Of a stretch of 64,000 bases of DNA, positions 17,796-26,773 are shown piece after piece. The first letter of the stretch is position 1; the number at the start of each line of letters is the position of its first letter. The translations under genes were made by a program, and so were the position numbers. The notes under the pieces were generated by a model. It saw nothing but the letters and a program-made list of their open reading frames with translations. It was not told where the DNA came from and did no database searches. The stretch comes from Bacteroidales bacterium (lineage in GTDB: Bacteria > Bacteroidota > Bacteroidia > Bacteroidales > VadinHA17): NCBI GenBank assembly GCA_016715075.1, contig JADKBK010000010.1:1-64000 (forward strand), read 5' to 3'.

Positions 17796-19504
17796 GCCTG
17801 TAGTGTTTTTAGATATTCGGTGATTGCTTCTGAATTGTCCATCTCCTTAACCCTGTTCCATATTTCCGTTGCCTTCGATTTATCTGTTTTTCTGATTATG
17901 TTCTTAATAGCGGGTATGGAGGAAGCACCCATGGAAAAATGATCCAGTCCCATTCCGATAAGCAATACTGCTGCCAGGGGATCGGAAGCCATTTCACCGC
18001 ATAATCCAACATCGATTTTATTTTTACCAGCCTCCCGGATAGTAAAATGGATAAGCCTCAGTACCGCAGGGTCAAAATGGTTGTAAAGCGATGATACCCG
18101 CTCATTCATTCGGTCAACAGCCAGGGTATACTGGCACAGATCATTGGTCCCGATGCTGAAAAAATTAACTTCCATGGCAAGCTGATCAGCTATCAGTGCA
18201 GCGGAGGGAATTTCGATCATTATGCCGATCTCTATTTCATCGTTAAACATTTTCTTTGATTCCAACAGCTCTTTTTTCGCCTGCTGAACAAACTGTTTTG
18301 CCAGTCTTATCTCTTCAATATTGCAGATCATCGGGAACATGATCCTTAGATTTCCAAAAGCGCTGGCCCGTAGAATTGCCCTGAGCTGGGTCATGAAGAT
18401 TTCTTTCTCACTAAGGCAAAATCTAATAGCCCTGTATCCCATGAATGGATTATTCTCAAAAGGTATATTGAGATAGGGGAGATTCTTATCCCCGCCTATA
18501 TCGAGAGTTCTGATAATAACTGGTCTGTTTCCTGATTTTTCTGCAACCTCCCTGTAGAAATTAAATTGTTCCTCCTCACCTGGTAATGAGTCTCTGCCCA
18601 AAAAAAGCATCTCGGTACGGAATAATCCGACACCCTCTCCTCCGCTGGCGAATAGTTTTTCAAGATCCGCCGAACCTGTAATATTTCCAAGGAGTGTAAT
18701 CTTATTGCCGTCAGTGGTTATGGCTGGCAGCTCTTTCAGTTTTTCCAGCATCGCATTCGCTTCTCTTTCTTCCTTCTGCCTGCTCCTGAAAGCTTCAATT
18801 ATCTTACTGTCAGGATTGATTATTACCTCACCGGTAGTTCCGTCAATGAGTACAATAGTTTTATTACTTATATTCATTAAATCATCCCCGCATCCCACGA
18901 CTGCCGGAATGCCCCTGCTCTTTGCAATAATGGCGCTGTGAGATGTTCTGCTTCCGGCTTTGGTAGCGAATCCGGCAATTCGTGATACATCAAAAGAGAT
19001 GGTATCAGATGGAGTAATATCCTCCGAGATAATTATTGAATTTTCAGGGAATTCCCTGAAGTCAGGACCCTCCGCCGGATTTAGATTTCTGAGAATCCTG
19101 TTTCCAATATCTTTTATATCGGACCCGCGCGCCCTCAGATATTCATCCTCAATATTTTCAAAAATTGCAGCTGCTGCATCTATAACCTCAATAACTGCGT
19201 CAGTGCAAGTTTTGTTTTCCTTTTCTATCTTTTCAATTACATCTGTCCTTATCTGGGGGTCGGTGAGAAATTCTATCTGGGTATCAAGAATATCAACAAG
19301 TGTCTTGGGAAGCTCAGTTTCTCCCTCTTTCTTCATGCCCTCTATCTCGCAAACAGAAGCTTCAACAGCATGATCAAATTTGTTGATTTCAATCGTTTTC
19401 ATCTCAACGCCTTCAATGATTATGCCTGATACAGCTTTGAGTGTTTTTCTGATTACAAAAGCGGGTCCGATTGAAATACCTGGTGAAACACCAATTCCGT
19501 GCAT
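17792..19504 (-). CDS. ptsI: PTS enzyme I (phosphoenolpyruvate-protein phosphotransferase)
   Basis: The 570-residue cytoplasmic protein transfers phosphate from phosphoenolpyruvate to HPr. It shows the swivel-domain phospho-His motif GSRTSHSAIIAKSRG (His189). The PEP-binding TIM barrel follows, with GVGLFRTEMLFLGR, PVIIRTLDIGGDK and the Cys loop VGLCGEMASD. Length is that of a standard enzyme I without extra domains. It stands between the IID gene and ptsH in one operon, so both general and sugar-specific PTS parts are co-transcribed. Confidence 0.94.
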   Translation of the reverse strand: MHGIGVSPGISIGPAFVIRKTLKAVSGIIIEGVEMKTIEINKFDHAVEASVCEIEGMKKEGETELPKTLVDILDTQIEFLTDPQIRTDVIEKIEKENKTCTDAVIEVIDAAAAIFENIEDEYLRARGSDIKDIGNRILRNLNPAEGPDFREFPENSIIISEDITPSDTISFDVSRIAGFATKAGSRTSHSAIIAKSRGIPAVVGCGDDLMNISNKTIVLIDGTTGEVIINPDSKIIEAFRSRQKEEREANAMLEKLKELPAITTDGNKITLLGNITGSADLEKLFASGGEGVGLFRTEMLFLGRDSLPGEEEQFNFYREVAEKSGNRPVIIRTLDIGGDKNLPYLNIPFENNPFMGYRAIRFCLSEKEIFMTQLRAILRASAFGNLRIMFPMICNIEEIRLAKQFVQQAKKELLESKKMFNDEIEIGIMIEIPSAALIADQLAMEVNFFSIGTNDLCQYTLAVDRMNERVSSLYNHFDPAVLRLIHFTIREAGKNKIDVGLCGEMASDPLAAVLLIGMGLDHFSMGASSIPAIKNIIRKTDKSKATEIWNRVKEMDNSEAITEYLKTLQA

Positions 19505-19521
19505 AGGTTTAAATGAATATT

Positions 19522-20367
19522 TTAAGCAAAGAGATGTATAATACTACCGACGAACCCCAGCACCAGTACACCCAGAAGGAGCCAGGTAGTCTTGACGTTC
19601 TTTTTTACCATATAAAAGGCCAGAAAAGTGAGTGCCAGAGGAAGTATCCTGGGTACAAGCTGGTCGAGAATACTCTGTACTGCAACCTGGGAACCCTCAG
19701 TTCCTATCATCAATGGCGTGGAAATGGGCATAAGTATGGCAGGCATGGCGCCAATCACCATCAACCCCAGTATTGATGCACCTGTGGTTAGCTTATCCAT
19801 AACATTGGTTTTGGCGAGATTCTGCAAAAATTTATTACCGGTATTGTAACCTATAAATGTAAGGTTATATCTCAGGAGGATATGCGGAATATTAAAGACA
19901 AGTATAAAGAGCAGCGGTCCGAGAATATTCCCATTGATGGCAAGAGAAATACCAACACCTGCAGCAATAACTTTTAATGTACCCCAGAACAGAGAGTCAA
20001 AAACACCTGCAAGAGGACCCATCAAACCGGTTTTGACTGTATTTATCGACTCTTCCTCAAAGTCATCCTGCTGACTGTTCTGTTCTTCCATTGCTGCAGT
20101 AATGCCAAGAATCAATGTGGATCCGTGAGCTGTGGTATTGAAGAACTGAAGATGTCTTTTCAGTGCCTGGGCCATCTTTTCCTTCGTGACATACAATTTT
20201 CTGAGCACAGGTATCATGGAGAATGCAAACCCGGTATTCTGCCAGCTTTCAAAGTTAAAATTAGCTTCAAGGGCAAGTGACCGGAAAAATACCCGGCGCA
20301 GGTCTCCCCTTGTTACCAGGTTCTTTCTTTCGGGTGCAGGTTCATCGGGGATATCCTCAAATCCCAT
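19522..20367 (-). CDS. PTS mannose/fructose/sorbose-family component IID
   Basis: The 281-residue membrane subunit belongs to the mannose-type permease. The N-terminal half (DLRRVFFRSLALEANFNFES, GFAFSMIPVL) and the GPLAGVFDSLFWGTLKVI segment are characteristic of IID, followed by several hydrophobic helices to the C-terminus. With IIC it forms the sugar channel in the inner membrane. It lies 26 bp after IIC. Family membership is clear; sugar specificity is not. Confidence 0.9.
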   Translation of the reverse strand: MGFEDIPDEPAPERKNLVTRGDLRRVFFRSLALEANFNFESWQNTGFAFSMIPVLRKLYVTKEKMAQALKRHLQFFNTTAHGSTLILGITAAMEEQNSQQDDFEEESINTVKTGLMGPLAGVFDSLFWGTLKVIAAGVGISLAINGNILGPLLFILVFNIPHILLRYNLTFIGYNTGNKFLQNLAKTNVMDKLTTGASILGLMVIGAMPAILMPISTPLMIGTEGSQVAVQSILDQLVPRILPLALTFLAFYMVKKNVKTTWLLLGVLVLGFVGSIIHLFA

Positions 20368-20393
20368 TTCATCAACAGGAGGATCCTTATGAG

Positions 20394-21104
20394 TTATCCC
20401 TGTGACAATAAGGGCAAAATGATGCCTAAGCCTCCAATTGCAATCATGGGCAGTTTCAGATAACTTGCGAGTATAAACCCGAGGAAGAACCAGGCGGCGA
20501 CTTTCTGGTTAAACATAAGGTTCATAAGCAGGGCAAATCCTACTGCCGGAAGCATATTGCCTGCTACCTGCAGCCCCGACTGGACCCATGGTGGTATCGA
20601 ATCGAGAAAAGATTTCATTACACCGTCCCCGAGCTCCAGTGCCAGAAAGGTCAGCAGACCCATTAAGAGAGGCTTGAGCAACCCGGACCCAATATGAAGC
20701 CATTCAATTTTTTTATATTCACCCTGTTCTGCATATCTGTTGAAGCTGTTGTTGAACATCGGACGAAGAACAAACAGTCCGCTGATAACCATTTCAGCAA
20801 GAATTGAAATAGGAATGGCAAGAGCAAGGGCAATGGAGGGACCTTTGCCTGACATAATGGCAAAGGCTGTTCCTAAAACTCCACCGGTGATTACATCAGG
20901 CGGTATTGCAGCGCCTACTTTTATATTCCCCATGAAGATCAGTTCAAGAGTGGCGCCGATAATTATACCCTGGGTAATATCTCCGAGAACCAACCCGACA
21001 AGAGGACCAAGTACCAGGGGTCGGCTCAGCAGGGCTGCCCCCAGGAAATCTTCCAGGTGGCCAAACATCACAATTAAGGTGATTAACAAATACGTAATTA
21101 GCAT
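20394..21104 (-). CDS. PTS mannose/fructose/sorbose-family component IIC
   Basis: The 236-residue polytopic membrane protein has the IIC-type features RPLVLGPLVGLVLGD and LELIFMGNIKVGAAIPPD near the N-terminus, followed by alternating hydrophobic helices. It overlaps the IIB gene by one base. It is the substrate-translocating partner of IID. Confidence 0.9.
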   Translation of the reverse strand: MLITYLLITLIVMFGHLEDFLGAALLSRPLVLGPLVGLVLGDITQGIIIGATLELIFMGNIKVGAAIPPDVITGGVLGTAFAIMSGKGPSIALALAIPISILAEMVISGLFVLRPMFNNSFNRYAEQGEYKKIEWLHIGSGLLKPLLMGLLTFLALELGDGVMKSFLDSIPPWVQSGLQVAGNMLPAVGFALLMNLMFNQKVAAWFFLGFILASYLKLPMIAIGGLGIILPLLSQG

Positions 21105-21574
21105 TATATAAGGTCTTTTACCATTAATTTTTTATCGGTGGGAACCTGCCTTATCTCGAGCTCGATTCCCGTCTCAACCATTTTTCTGATCACAGCAATA
21201 TCTTCATCTGATACAGCTACCGCCTTTGAAATCAGCCTTGCGCCATCCCTGATCCTTATCCCTCCGAAATTGATGGATTTTATCTCAGGAATACTGGTTG
21301 CCAGCGCATATGCATCGCCGACACCGGTTACAAGGAGGAGAATCTTCAGATTCCTGCTTTTTTGATCATTAAGAAAGACTTGTGCATTTTCCACTGTTAA
21401 AATCAGAAGTTTGGTTGTGGGAGGCTTGGCCAGTCCCATTGTCATCTTCAGAAAATCGTCCTTGGCTACTTTATCATTGGCTACAATGATGTAGTCGACA
21501 CCCAGTGATGGTACCCAGGTAAAAGCAACCTGACCGTGTACGAGCCTGTCATCAATTCGGATCAGCTTAATCAT
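21104..21574 (-). CDS. PTS mannose/fructose/sorbose-family component IIB
   Basis: The 156-residue cytoplasmic domain protein starts with IKLIRIDDRLVHGQVAFTW; His13 is the predicted phospho-acceptor that passes phosphate to the sugar. It is a separate polypeptide rather than an IIAB fusion. It begins 4 bp after the IIA gene and overlaps the IIC gene by one base. Confidence 0.92.
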   Translation of the reverse strand: MIKLIRIDDRLVHGQVAFTWVPSLGVDYIIVANDKVAKDDFLKMTMGLAKPPTTKLLILTVENAQVFLNDQKSRNLKILLLVTGVGDAYALATSIPEIKSINFGGIRIRDGARLISKAVAVSDEDIAVIRKMVETGIELEIRQVPTDKKLMVKDLI

Positions 21575-21578
21575 AATA

Positions 21579-21983
21579 TTATTCGCTCTTCGGATTTAAA
21601 AGTTTATTTACAAAAACTATCTGATCCCTGGCATTTACAATGCCCGTTTCAATAACATCATTAACTGGTAAATCAGGATCTGCCAGAATAATATCCAGCA
21701 ACAACGGCAGATTAACCCCTGATACAATATAGACATTTTCTTTCAGGCAATACTGAAGTACCTGGTTGGTGATGCTACCTCCTGTAAGATCTGTGAAAAC
21801 AATCAGCTCATCATCATCCTGAATATCCTGCATGATCTTCTCGAGCTCCTCTCTGATAGATTTATTGCCATCGGTATATGCCTGGATCAGGAAAATATTA
21901 TCTGTAGTACCGGCAATTATTTCAAGTGAAGATTTTATTCCTGCTGAAAAGTTGCCGTGAGTTGCTATAAGAAATTTACGCAT
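21579..21983 (-). CDS. PTS mannose/fructose/sorbose-family component IIA
   Basis: The 134-residue cytoplasmic domain protein opens with KFLIATHGNFSAGIKSSL; His9 is the predicted phosphorylation site. ELIVFTDLTGGSITNQV is the second typical segment. It is the first gene of the minus-strand PTS operon. The 226 bp upstream, shared with the divergent PQQ-like gene, must hold the operon promoter, but no exact TAnnTTTG box was found for this strand. Confidence 0.9.
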   Translation of the reverse strand: MRKFLIATHGNFSAGIKSSLEIIAGTTDNIFLIQAYTDGNKSIREELEKIMQDIQDDDELIVFTDLTGGSITNQVLQYCLKENVYIVSGVNLPLLLDIILADPDLPVNDVIETGIVNARDQIVFVNKLLNPKSE

Positions 21984-22189
21984 GTAACTGCCTGTTCAAT
22001 AAATGAAGCTAATGAATATCTGAGGGCTAAATAACAAATAATAGTAATCCGAGATTAGAAAGAAGTATCTTTTTAAGAGTTTTTAACAGATAGATTCAAG
22101 ATGGCTGAGTATGCAGGACAGCCATAATACTTACCGGTAGTGTTACCGCAGGTTGTCAGAAAAATAATTCCTTAATAACTTAATTCTAT

Positions 22190-22197
22190 TATTTTTG
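22190..22197 (+). promoter_or_regulatory. -7-like box close to the PQQ-propeller gene
   Basis: TATTTTTG matches TAnnTTTG, but it ends only 12 bp before the ATG and no -33 element is seen at the normal distance. The leader would be very short. Confidence 0.25.
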
Positions 22198-22209
22198 ACT
22201 ATAACTTAA

Positions 22210-23448
22210 ATGAAGAATATGCTATACGGACTTCAGTTCTTTCTTTTATCAGTCTTTCTCCTTCAGGGAGGCAAAAGTGATATAAAGTACCTTCAATGGA
22301 GAGGTCCCCAGCGAAACGGAATATATTCAGAAGCAGGACTTTTTAAATCTTGGCCATCCGGAGGCCCTTCACTCATCTGGTCCTTTCAGGGTCTTGGTTC
22401 AGGACATGGAAATATTGGCCCCGGAAAGGATAAAATCTTCGTCCTCGGAATGACTGGCAGTACAGGTTTTCTCTATGCCTTTGATTATAAGGGAAATCTT
22501 GCATGGAAGAAGGAGTACGGCGCTGAATGGAATGCAAGTTATGTTGGAGCAAGATCCACACCGGTGGTCATAGGCAACCTTGTCTATTTTGAGAGTGGCA
22601 TGGGGACTGTTTATTGTTTTGACGCTGAAACAGGAGGTAAGATCTGGTCAGTTGACCTTTTAAAGAAGTTTAATGCTGAAAATGTCACATGGGGAATGGC
22701 TGAATCGTTACTCATTGACGGTGATTATTTGTATTGTACTCCGGGAGGAAAGGAAAACAATATTGTCGCATTGAACCGATTTACAGGAGCAACTATATGG
22801 ACAAGCCCGGGAAACAGGCAGCCATCTGCATATTGTTCACCACTGCTGGTAAAACATAATCAGACTTCCTTAATTGTAACAATGACTGCCAGATCCATAA
22901 TCGGGGTGGATGCTTTGACAGGTCAGTTTTACTGGCAGGTGCCCCAGTTCCAGGGTAATAAAATACATGCGAATACACCGGTTTACTACCAGGGAAGAAT
23001 ATATTGTTCTAGTGATTATGATGAAACAAATTCAGGTCTGGTAGCATTGAAGCTTTCCGAAGACGGCAAAAGAGTAAGCGTCGAATGGAGAAATGAAAGC
23101 TTCAGAAACCTTATTGGCGGTATTATTATATCAGATAATCATATTTATGGTTCAATGTACAGGAAAGGTACATGGAGTTGTCTCAGGACCAGTGACGGAC
23201 AAACTTTATATTCATCCGATAAACTGGGTGATGGCAGCATCATAATGGATGAAGGCCTTTTCTATTGTTACAGTGAAAAGGGCGAAGTCGCCCTTGTAAA
23301 TGCAAACCCCGTTTCGTTTAATGTTATCAGCAGATTTAAAGTACCTCTGGGAACTGACCAGCACTGGGCACATCCCGTAATATACCAGGGACGATTATAT
23401 ATACGGCACGGTGATGCACTGATGGTTTATGATATCAAGGCAAAGTAG
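22210..23448 (+). CDS. Exported PQQ-like beta-propeller protein
   Basis: The 412-residue protein has an N-terminal hydrophobic signal (LQFFLLSVFLLQGG). The rest is a repeated-blade beta-propeller of the PQQ/BamB type. YLQWRGPQRNGIYSEAG is the usual opening of the 'outer membrane protein assembly BamB-like' group. Later blades contain the YxFDxxTGxxxW pattern, for example YCFDAETGGKIWSVDL near nt 22614. Such proteins are often periplasmic or surface scaffolds in polysaccharide-utilisation regions. No cofactor or catalytic residues can be assigned. It is divergent from the PTS operon. Confidence 0.75.
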   Translation: MKNMLYGLQFFLLSVFLLQGGKSDIKYLQWRGPQRNGIYSEAGLFKSWPSGGPSLIWSFQGLGSGHGNIGPGKDKIFVLGMTGSTGFLYAFDYKGNLAWKKEYGAEWNASYVGARSTPVVIGNLVYFESGMGTVYCFDAETGGKIWSVDLLKKFNAENVTWGMAESLLIDGDYLYCTPGGKENNIVALNRFTGATIWTSPGNRQPSAYCSPLLVKHNQTSLIVTMTARSIIGVDALTGQFYWQVPQFQGNKIHANTPVYYQGRIYCSSDYDETNSGLVALKLSEDGKRVSVEWRNESFRNLIGGIIISDNHIYGSMYRKGTWSCLRTSDGQTLYSSDKLGDGSIIMDEGLFYCYSEKGEVALVNANPVSFNVISRFKVPLGTDQHWAHPVIYQGRLYIRHGDALMVYDIKAK

Positions 23449-23664
23449 TCACATAAATCTCTGAAAATTGAAATTTAATTTAAAGGAAAAGTTCTTCCCT
23501 TCCATAATGTTTTTAGGCTGGATATACAACTTATAGTATAAATCCAGACTAAATTTGCGATTCTTTGTAAAGACATAAAGTCCCGGCGCAGCATAAATCC
23601 CAAACTTGTTCCACTCTATTGCCCTCTTGCGATACAATGAAGCTTCAAATCCTACTTATATATT
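23449..23664 (-). pseudogene. C-terminal remnant of an outer-membrane beta-barrel protein
   Basis: A minus-strand frame of about 70 codons reads GFEASLYRKRAIEWNKFGIY, LYVFTKNRKFSLDLYYKLYI and a final FSFKLNFNFQRFM. The alternating aromatic/hydrophobic residues are those of the last strands of an outer-membrane barrel. It is stopped upstream by an in-frame TAA about 9 bp before GFEAS and has no start or signal peptide. It overlaps the tail of the next lipoprotein gene. It is probably debris of a truncated gene. Confidence 0.4.
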
Positions 23665-24312
23665 TTTACATCATCAAACCAGGCTGAACCTTCCACTCCC
23701 TGTATTTCCAAGGTTGATAAGTTGATTTTCTTCAGTCAGGGAGCTTAAAGATTCACTGCCCAGATAAACATTATCTATCCAGTAGCTCAGTTTTATTTCA
23801 GACACTGATATTATTTCATATCTGACTCTTGCTAAGTACCATGTATTGTTATCATACAACCTTAGTTCTTTCCCTCCTCCTCCAATAACCTTTCCATAAC
23901 TGTCAAATAAAATGAAATACCTCTGAACAGGATTTGTCCAGCTCGTGCCTTGATTGACTCCCACCCAACCTCTGAACGGATTACAGCTTGACAGAGATTC
24001 ATCTCCATTCCGGACAGCTATTTCTATTTCAAAAGGGGGTGTAACAGTCAAAGGATGATAAGCGATAGCAGCCCAGCAGCCTCCTAAAACGCCATACAGT
24101 TTAAGGGATTGTTCACCGTTATATGATATTAAATTATCAGTATAGTTTTTGGAAAGATTTGTACCATTCCCATCTGCTGTCCATGAACCTGGAAATGTTA
24201 AAGCGCTATATGTCTCAAAATCATCCTGCCAGATAAGTTTAAGAGAGGGATCGTCCTTTTTGCAGGCGATAAAAATGCATAATCCAACTAATAGGATAGA
24301 AATTCGTTTCAT
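23652..24312 (-). CDS. Lectin-fold (LamG-like) lipoprotein with a C-terminal frameshift
   Basis: The protein starts with a lipoprotein signal (ISILLVGLCIFIACKKDD, Cys17). It is then a beta-rich, concanavalin-like domain (WQDDFETYSALTFPGSW; ISYNGEQSLKLYGVLGG) as in carbohydrate-binding LamG proteins. The continuous frame ends at 23674 after GNTGSGRFSLV. A neighbouring frame reads GVEGSAWFDDVKIYK and stops at 23652-23654, which is the standard last strand of this fold. One small indel near 23703-23720 therefore separates body and tail. It is surface or periplasmic in role and its ligand is unknown. Confidence 0.55.
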
Positions 24313-24580
24313 GATTTAAAGCTTTTTTCATTTTGTCCGTTAATCAAAGTCAGCCTCAATAGCAGAATAAACCATTACTGGGCCAGGTCTGTTCAGGAAA
24401 AGGTAAAGGAATTCTGACATATCTTCAGAATAGCTGATAAAGCAGAATATCGAAATAATATTATTCATGCATCTGAAAAGAAAAACCACCACGAAAAGAC
24501 TTGCCATTCAGAAGTAATACTGTATAGACAGAAGCCTGTTTATGGTGGTCATTCTTTATCAGTATTTTACTCAGTAAGCA

Positions 24581-25153
24581 CTACTTATTTAATTTATATA
24601 TTATTCCGACATTGATGCCAATATAAGCGTCATTAACATCATCACCAGTAAGAATATAATTATACTTTAAATTGGCGGTGAATGCCAGATTGTCCTGGAT
24701 ATCATATTCAATTCCACCAACGGGAGCGAAGCCGAAATTGGTCTGGGAATCGGATACAGACATCCCCTGAACAGTTACTTTGACCTTTGCAGTGTAAAGA
24801 CCTACATTAGCTCCTAAAAAAGGTCTCACTTTACCGGTACCAAAATGGTATTCTAACAAAGCTGTTATAGGAACATACGAACCTGATCCTTTAGCATCAA
24901 CACCTGAAAGATCATAACCTGACATATCTATTCCAAAGCGGGACCATCCGACATCTACTCCAACTGCCAGATTATCATTCACCATATACTTACCCAGCAG
25001 ATCCAGACCAAAACCGGTTTTCAGGACATCACCCATATCACCGGTAGGAAGCTGTAGGCCAACTGTTGCCCCGAAGTTTAACTGAGCCTGAACGTTAGAA
25101 ACAATTAAACCAACAAATAACACAATTAAAAATAAAGTTTTTTTCATGATCAT
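24581..25153 (-). CDS. Small outer-membrane beta-barrel protein
   Basis: The 190-residue protein begins with a signal peptide (LFLIVLFVGLIVSNVQAQ) followed by an eight-stranded OmpX/OmpA-like barrel (porin-family 'OMP_b-brl'). It shows strand patterns such as FGATVGLQLPTGDMG, VRPFLGANVGLYTAKVKV and a final NDAYIGINVGIIYKLN. Porins of this size are common in Bacteroidota and mostly uncharacterised. Either ATG (25153 or two codons later) could be used. It appears to be monocistronic. Confidence 0.75.
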   Translation of the reverse strand: MIMKKTLFLIVLFVGLIVSNVQAQLNFGATVGLQLPTGDMGDVLKTGFGLDLLGKYMVNDNLAVGVDVGWSRFGIDMSGYDLSGVDAKGSGSYVPITALLEYHFGTGKVRPFLGANVGLYTAKVKVTVQGMSVSDSQTNFGFAPVGGIEYDIQDNLAFTANLKYNYILTGDDVNDAYIGINVGIIYKLNK

Positions 25154-25882
25154 GTTTTTTAAATAATTATTACCTACTCTTATGTTTTTCGGTTACCACA
25201 TATTAGACATTATTAAGAATGTTCGGAAATTTGATAATGCTCAACTGCGTTTAGTCAGATCTAATAAATTATCAGTATGTTTTACTTATGATTCATCCCA
25301 ATTTCAATTGCCTTTTCATCTGACCTGAATAAACTCATGCAATGAGGAGAGTTCTGTATTTGTAATTTAGTTAGTTGTATTTTAAATAGTTATGGCAATG
25401 ATGTCACCAATTTAAATTTAGACAATAAAATTGAGATTCCCTCACAGGAAATCAATATTTTTTGTTAAAAAAATATAAATCTTGAATTTTATCAATGCGC
25501 AACAGTCGGGGAATTGCCGTCGGGAGACAGATAAGCTGTTTTATGCCAGGAAAATATGCTTATCATCTTCAGATTCACGATCAGCATCCATTTTGTCAGG
25601 ACAATGTTCTACAAATATTGTGTCCTTAACTTCTATTTTACATTAATGGAAGATTTCATTCAATAAACTGTTTCCACTGGGTAAGGTAACGTGATTATTA
25701 TACAGTGACCGGAAGAATATTCTTCAACAGACCAGTTCTGAGAATGTGGTAATGATGTAAATATTTCCTGAATTTATATAACATTCAGCAGGTTATAGCG
25801 GCTTATCTTTACCTTGTCCTGTTTCAATAAGGGCAAAAATCAGATTGCTAACTTTTTAAATCAGCGTTAAAAACAATTCATT
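25154..25882. other. 729-bp AT-rich intergenic region, nothing recognised
   Basis: This stretch lies between divergently transcribed small envelope genes. No ORF with protein-like composition, no RNA gene, no clear hairpin terminator and no exact TAnnTTTG box were found on either strand. Regulatory sequence for both flanking genes must be here. Confidence 0.5.
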
Positions 25883-26326
25883 ATGAAATCAACAAGAAAC
25901 AATAGATTGACGAGAAATATTTCCCTGGGTGTTTTAATAGCGCTTTTTATTTCTCTTTCCACATCATGTGCCAGAAAAATGACATTTTCCACATCATCAG
26001 TAGTTCCTGCAGCGGAAGGTTCAATTAAGGTGAGCAAGGATAAGAACAAGAACTACGTTATTAAAGTACTTGTTACGGACTTAGCCGGAGTAGAACGGTT
26101 GCAGCCTCAAAAGCAAACTTATGTGGTATGGATGGTTACAGAGGAGGGTCTGACAAAAAATCTTGGACAATTAAATAGTTCCAAAAGCTTCCTTGCGAAA
26201 AAGCTGAAAGCTTCATTCAAAACGGTATCATCATTTAAGCCTGTCAAAATTATTATTACAGCCGAAAATGATCAGGATGCTCAGTATCCGTCCGATATGC
26301 TTGTCTTATCAACGGAGCAGCATTAG
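25883..26326 (+). CDS. Small lipoprotein of unknown function
   Basis: The 147-residue product has a signal region ending SLSTSCARK (Cys29 as likely lipidation site). A beta-rich domain follows: IKVSKDKNKNYVIKVLVTDL, YVVWMVTEEGLTKNLGQLNS. The pattern resembles an Ig-like or anti-sigma-anchor extracellular domain. The gene stands alone between a large intergenic region and tRNA-Ser. The family was not recognised. Confidence 0.55.
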   Translation: MKSTRNNRLTRNISLGVLIALFISLSTSCARKMTFSTSSVVPAAEGSIKVSKDKNKNYVIKVLVTDLAGVERLQPQKQTYVVWMVTEEGLTKNLGQLNSSKSFLAKKLKASFKTVSSFKPVKIIITAENDQDAQYPSDMLVLSTEQH

Positions 26327-26403
26327 TGTCGATTGATGTTTCCCTTTTCTATACCTCCATTTAGGTTGAGGCAAAATGGAGAGGGGGTGAGTTTCTGATT
26401 TTG

Positions 26404-26441
26404 AGGGATTACGCCCTCGCTGCGTTTCGGGCGTGATCCCT
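26404..26441. repeat. Imperfect hairpin (GGGATTACGCCC / GGGCGTGATCCC)
   Basis: Thirteen-base arms at 26404-26416 and 26429-26441 pair with one mismatch around a 12-base loop. It lies just outside the larger inverted repeat that ends at the tRNA gene. Confidence 0.6.
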
Positions 26442-26454
26442 TGGGGGGATCCCT

Positions 26455-26679
<225 letters not shown>

Positions 26680-26773
26680 CTTCGCCCTCCGTAGTTTTAA
26701 CGAAGGAGGGTTTAGTTAAATGGTTTCTTCTTTGGCGGCGCAAATTACAAAAATATTTTTACATAGCCCCCTC

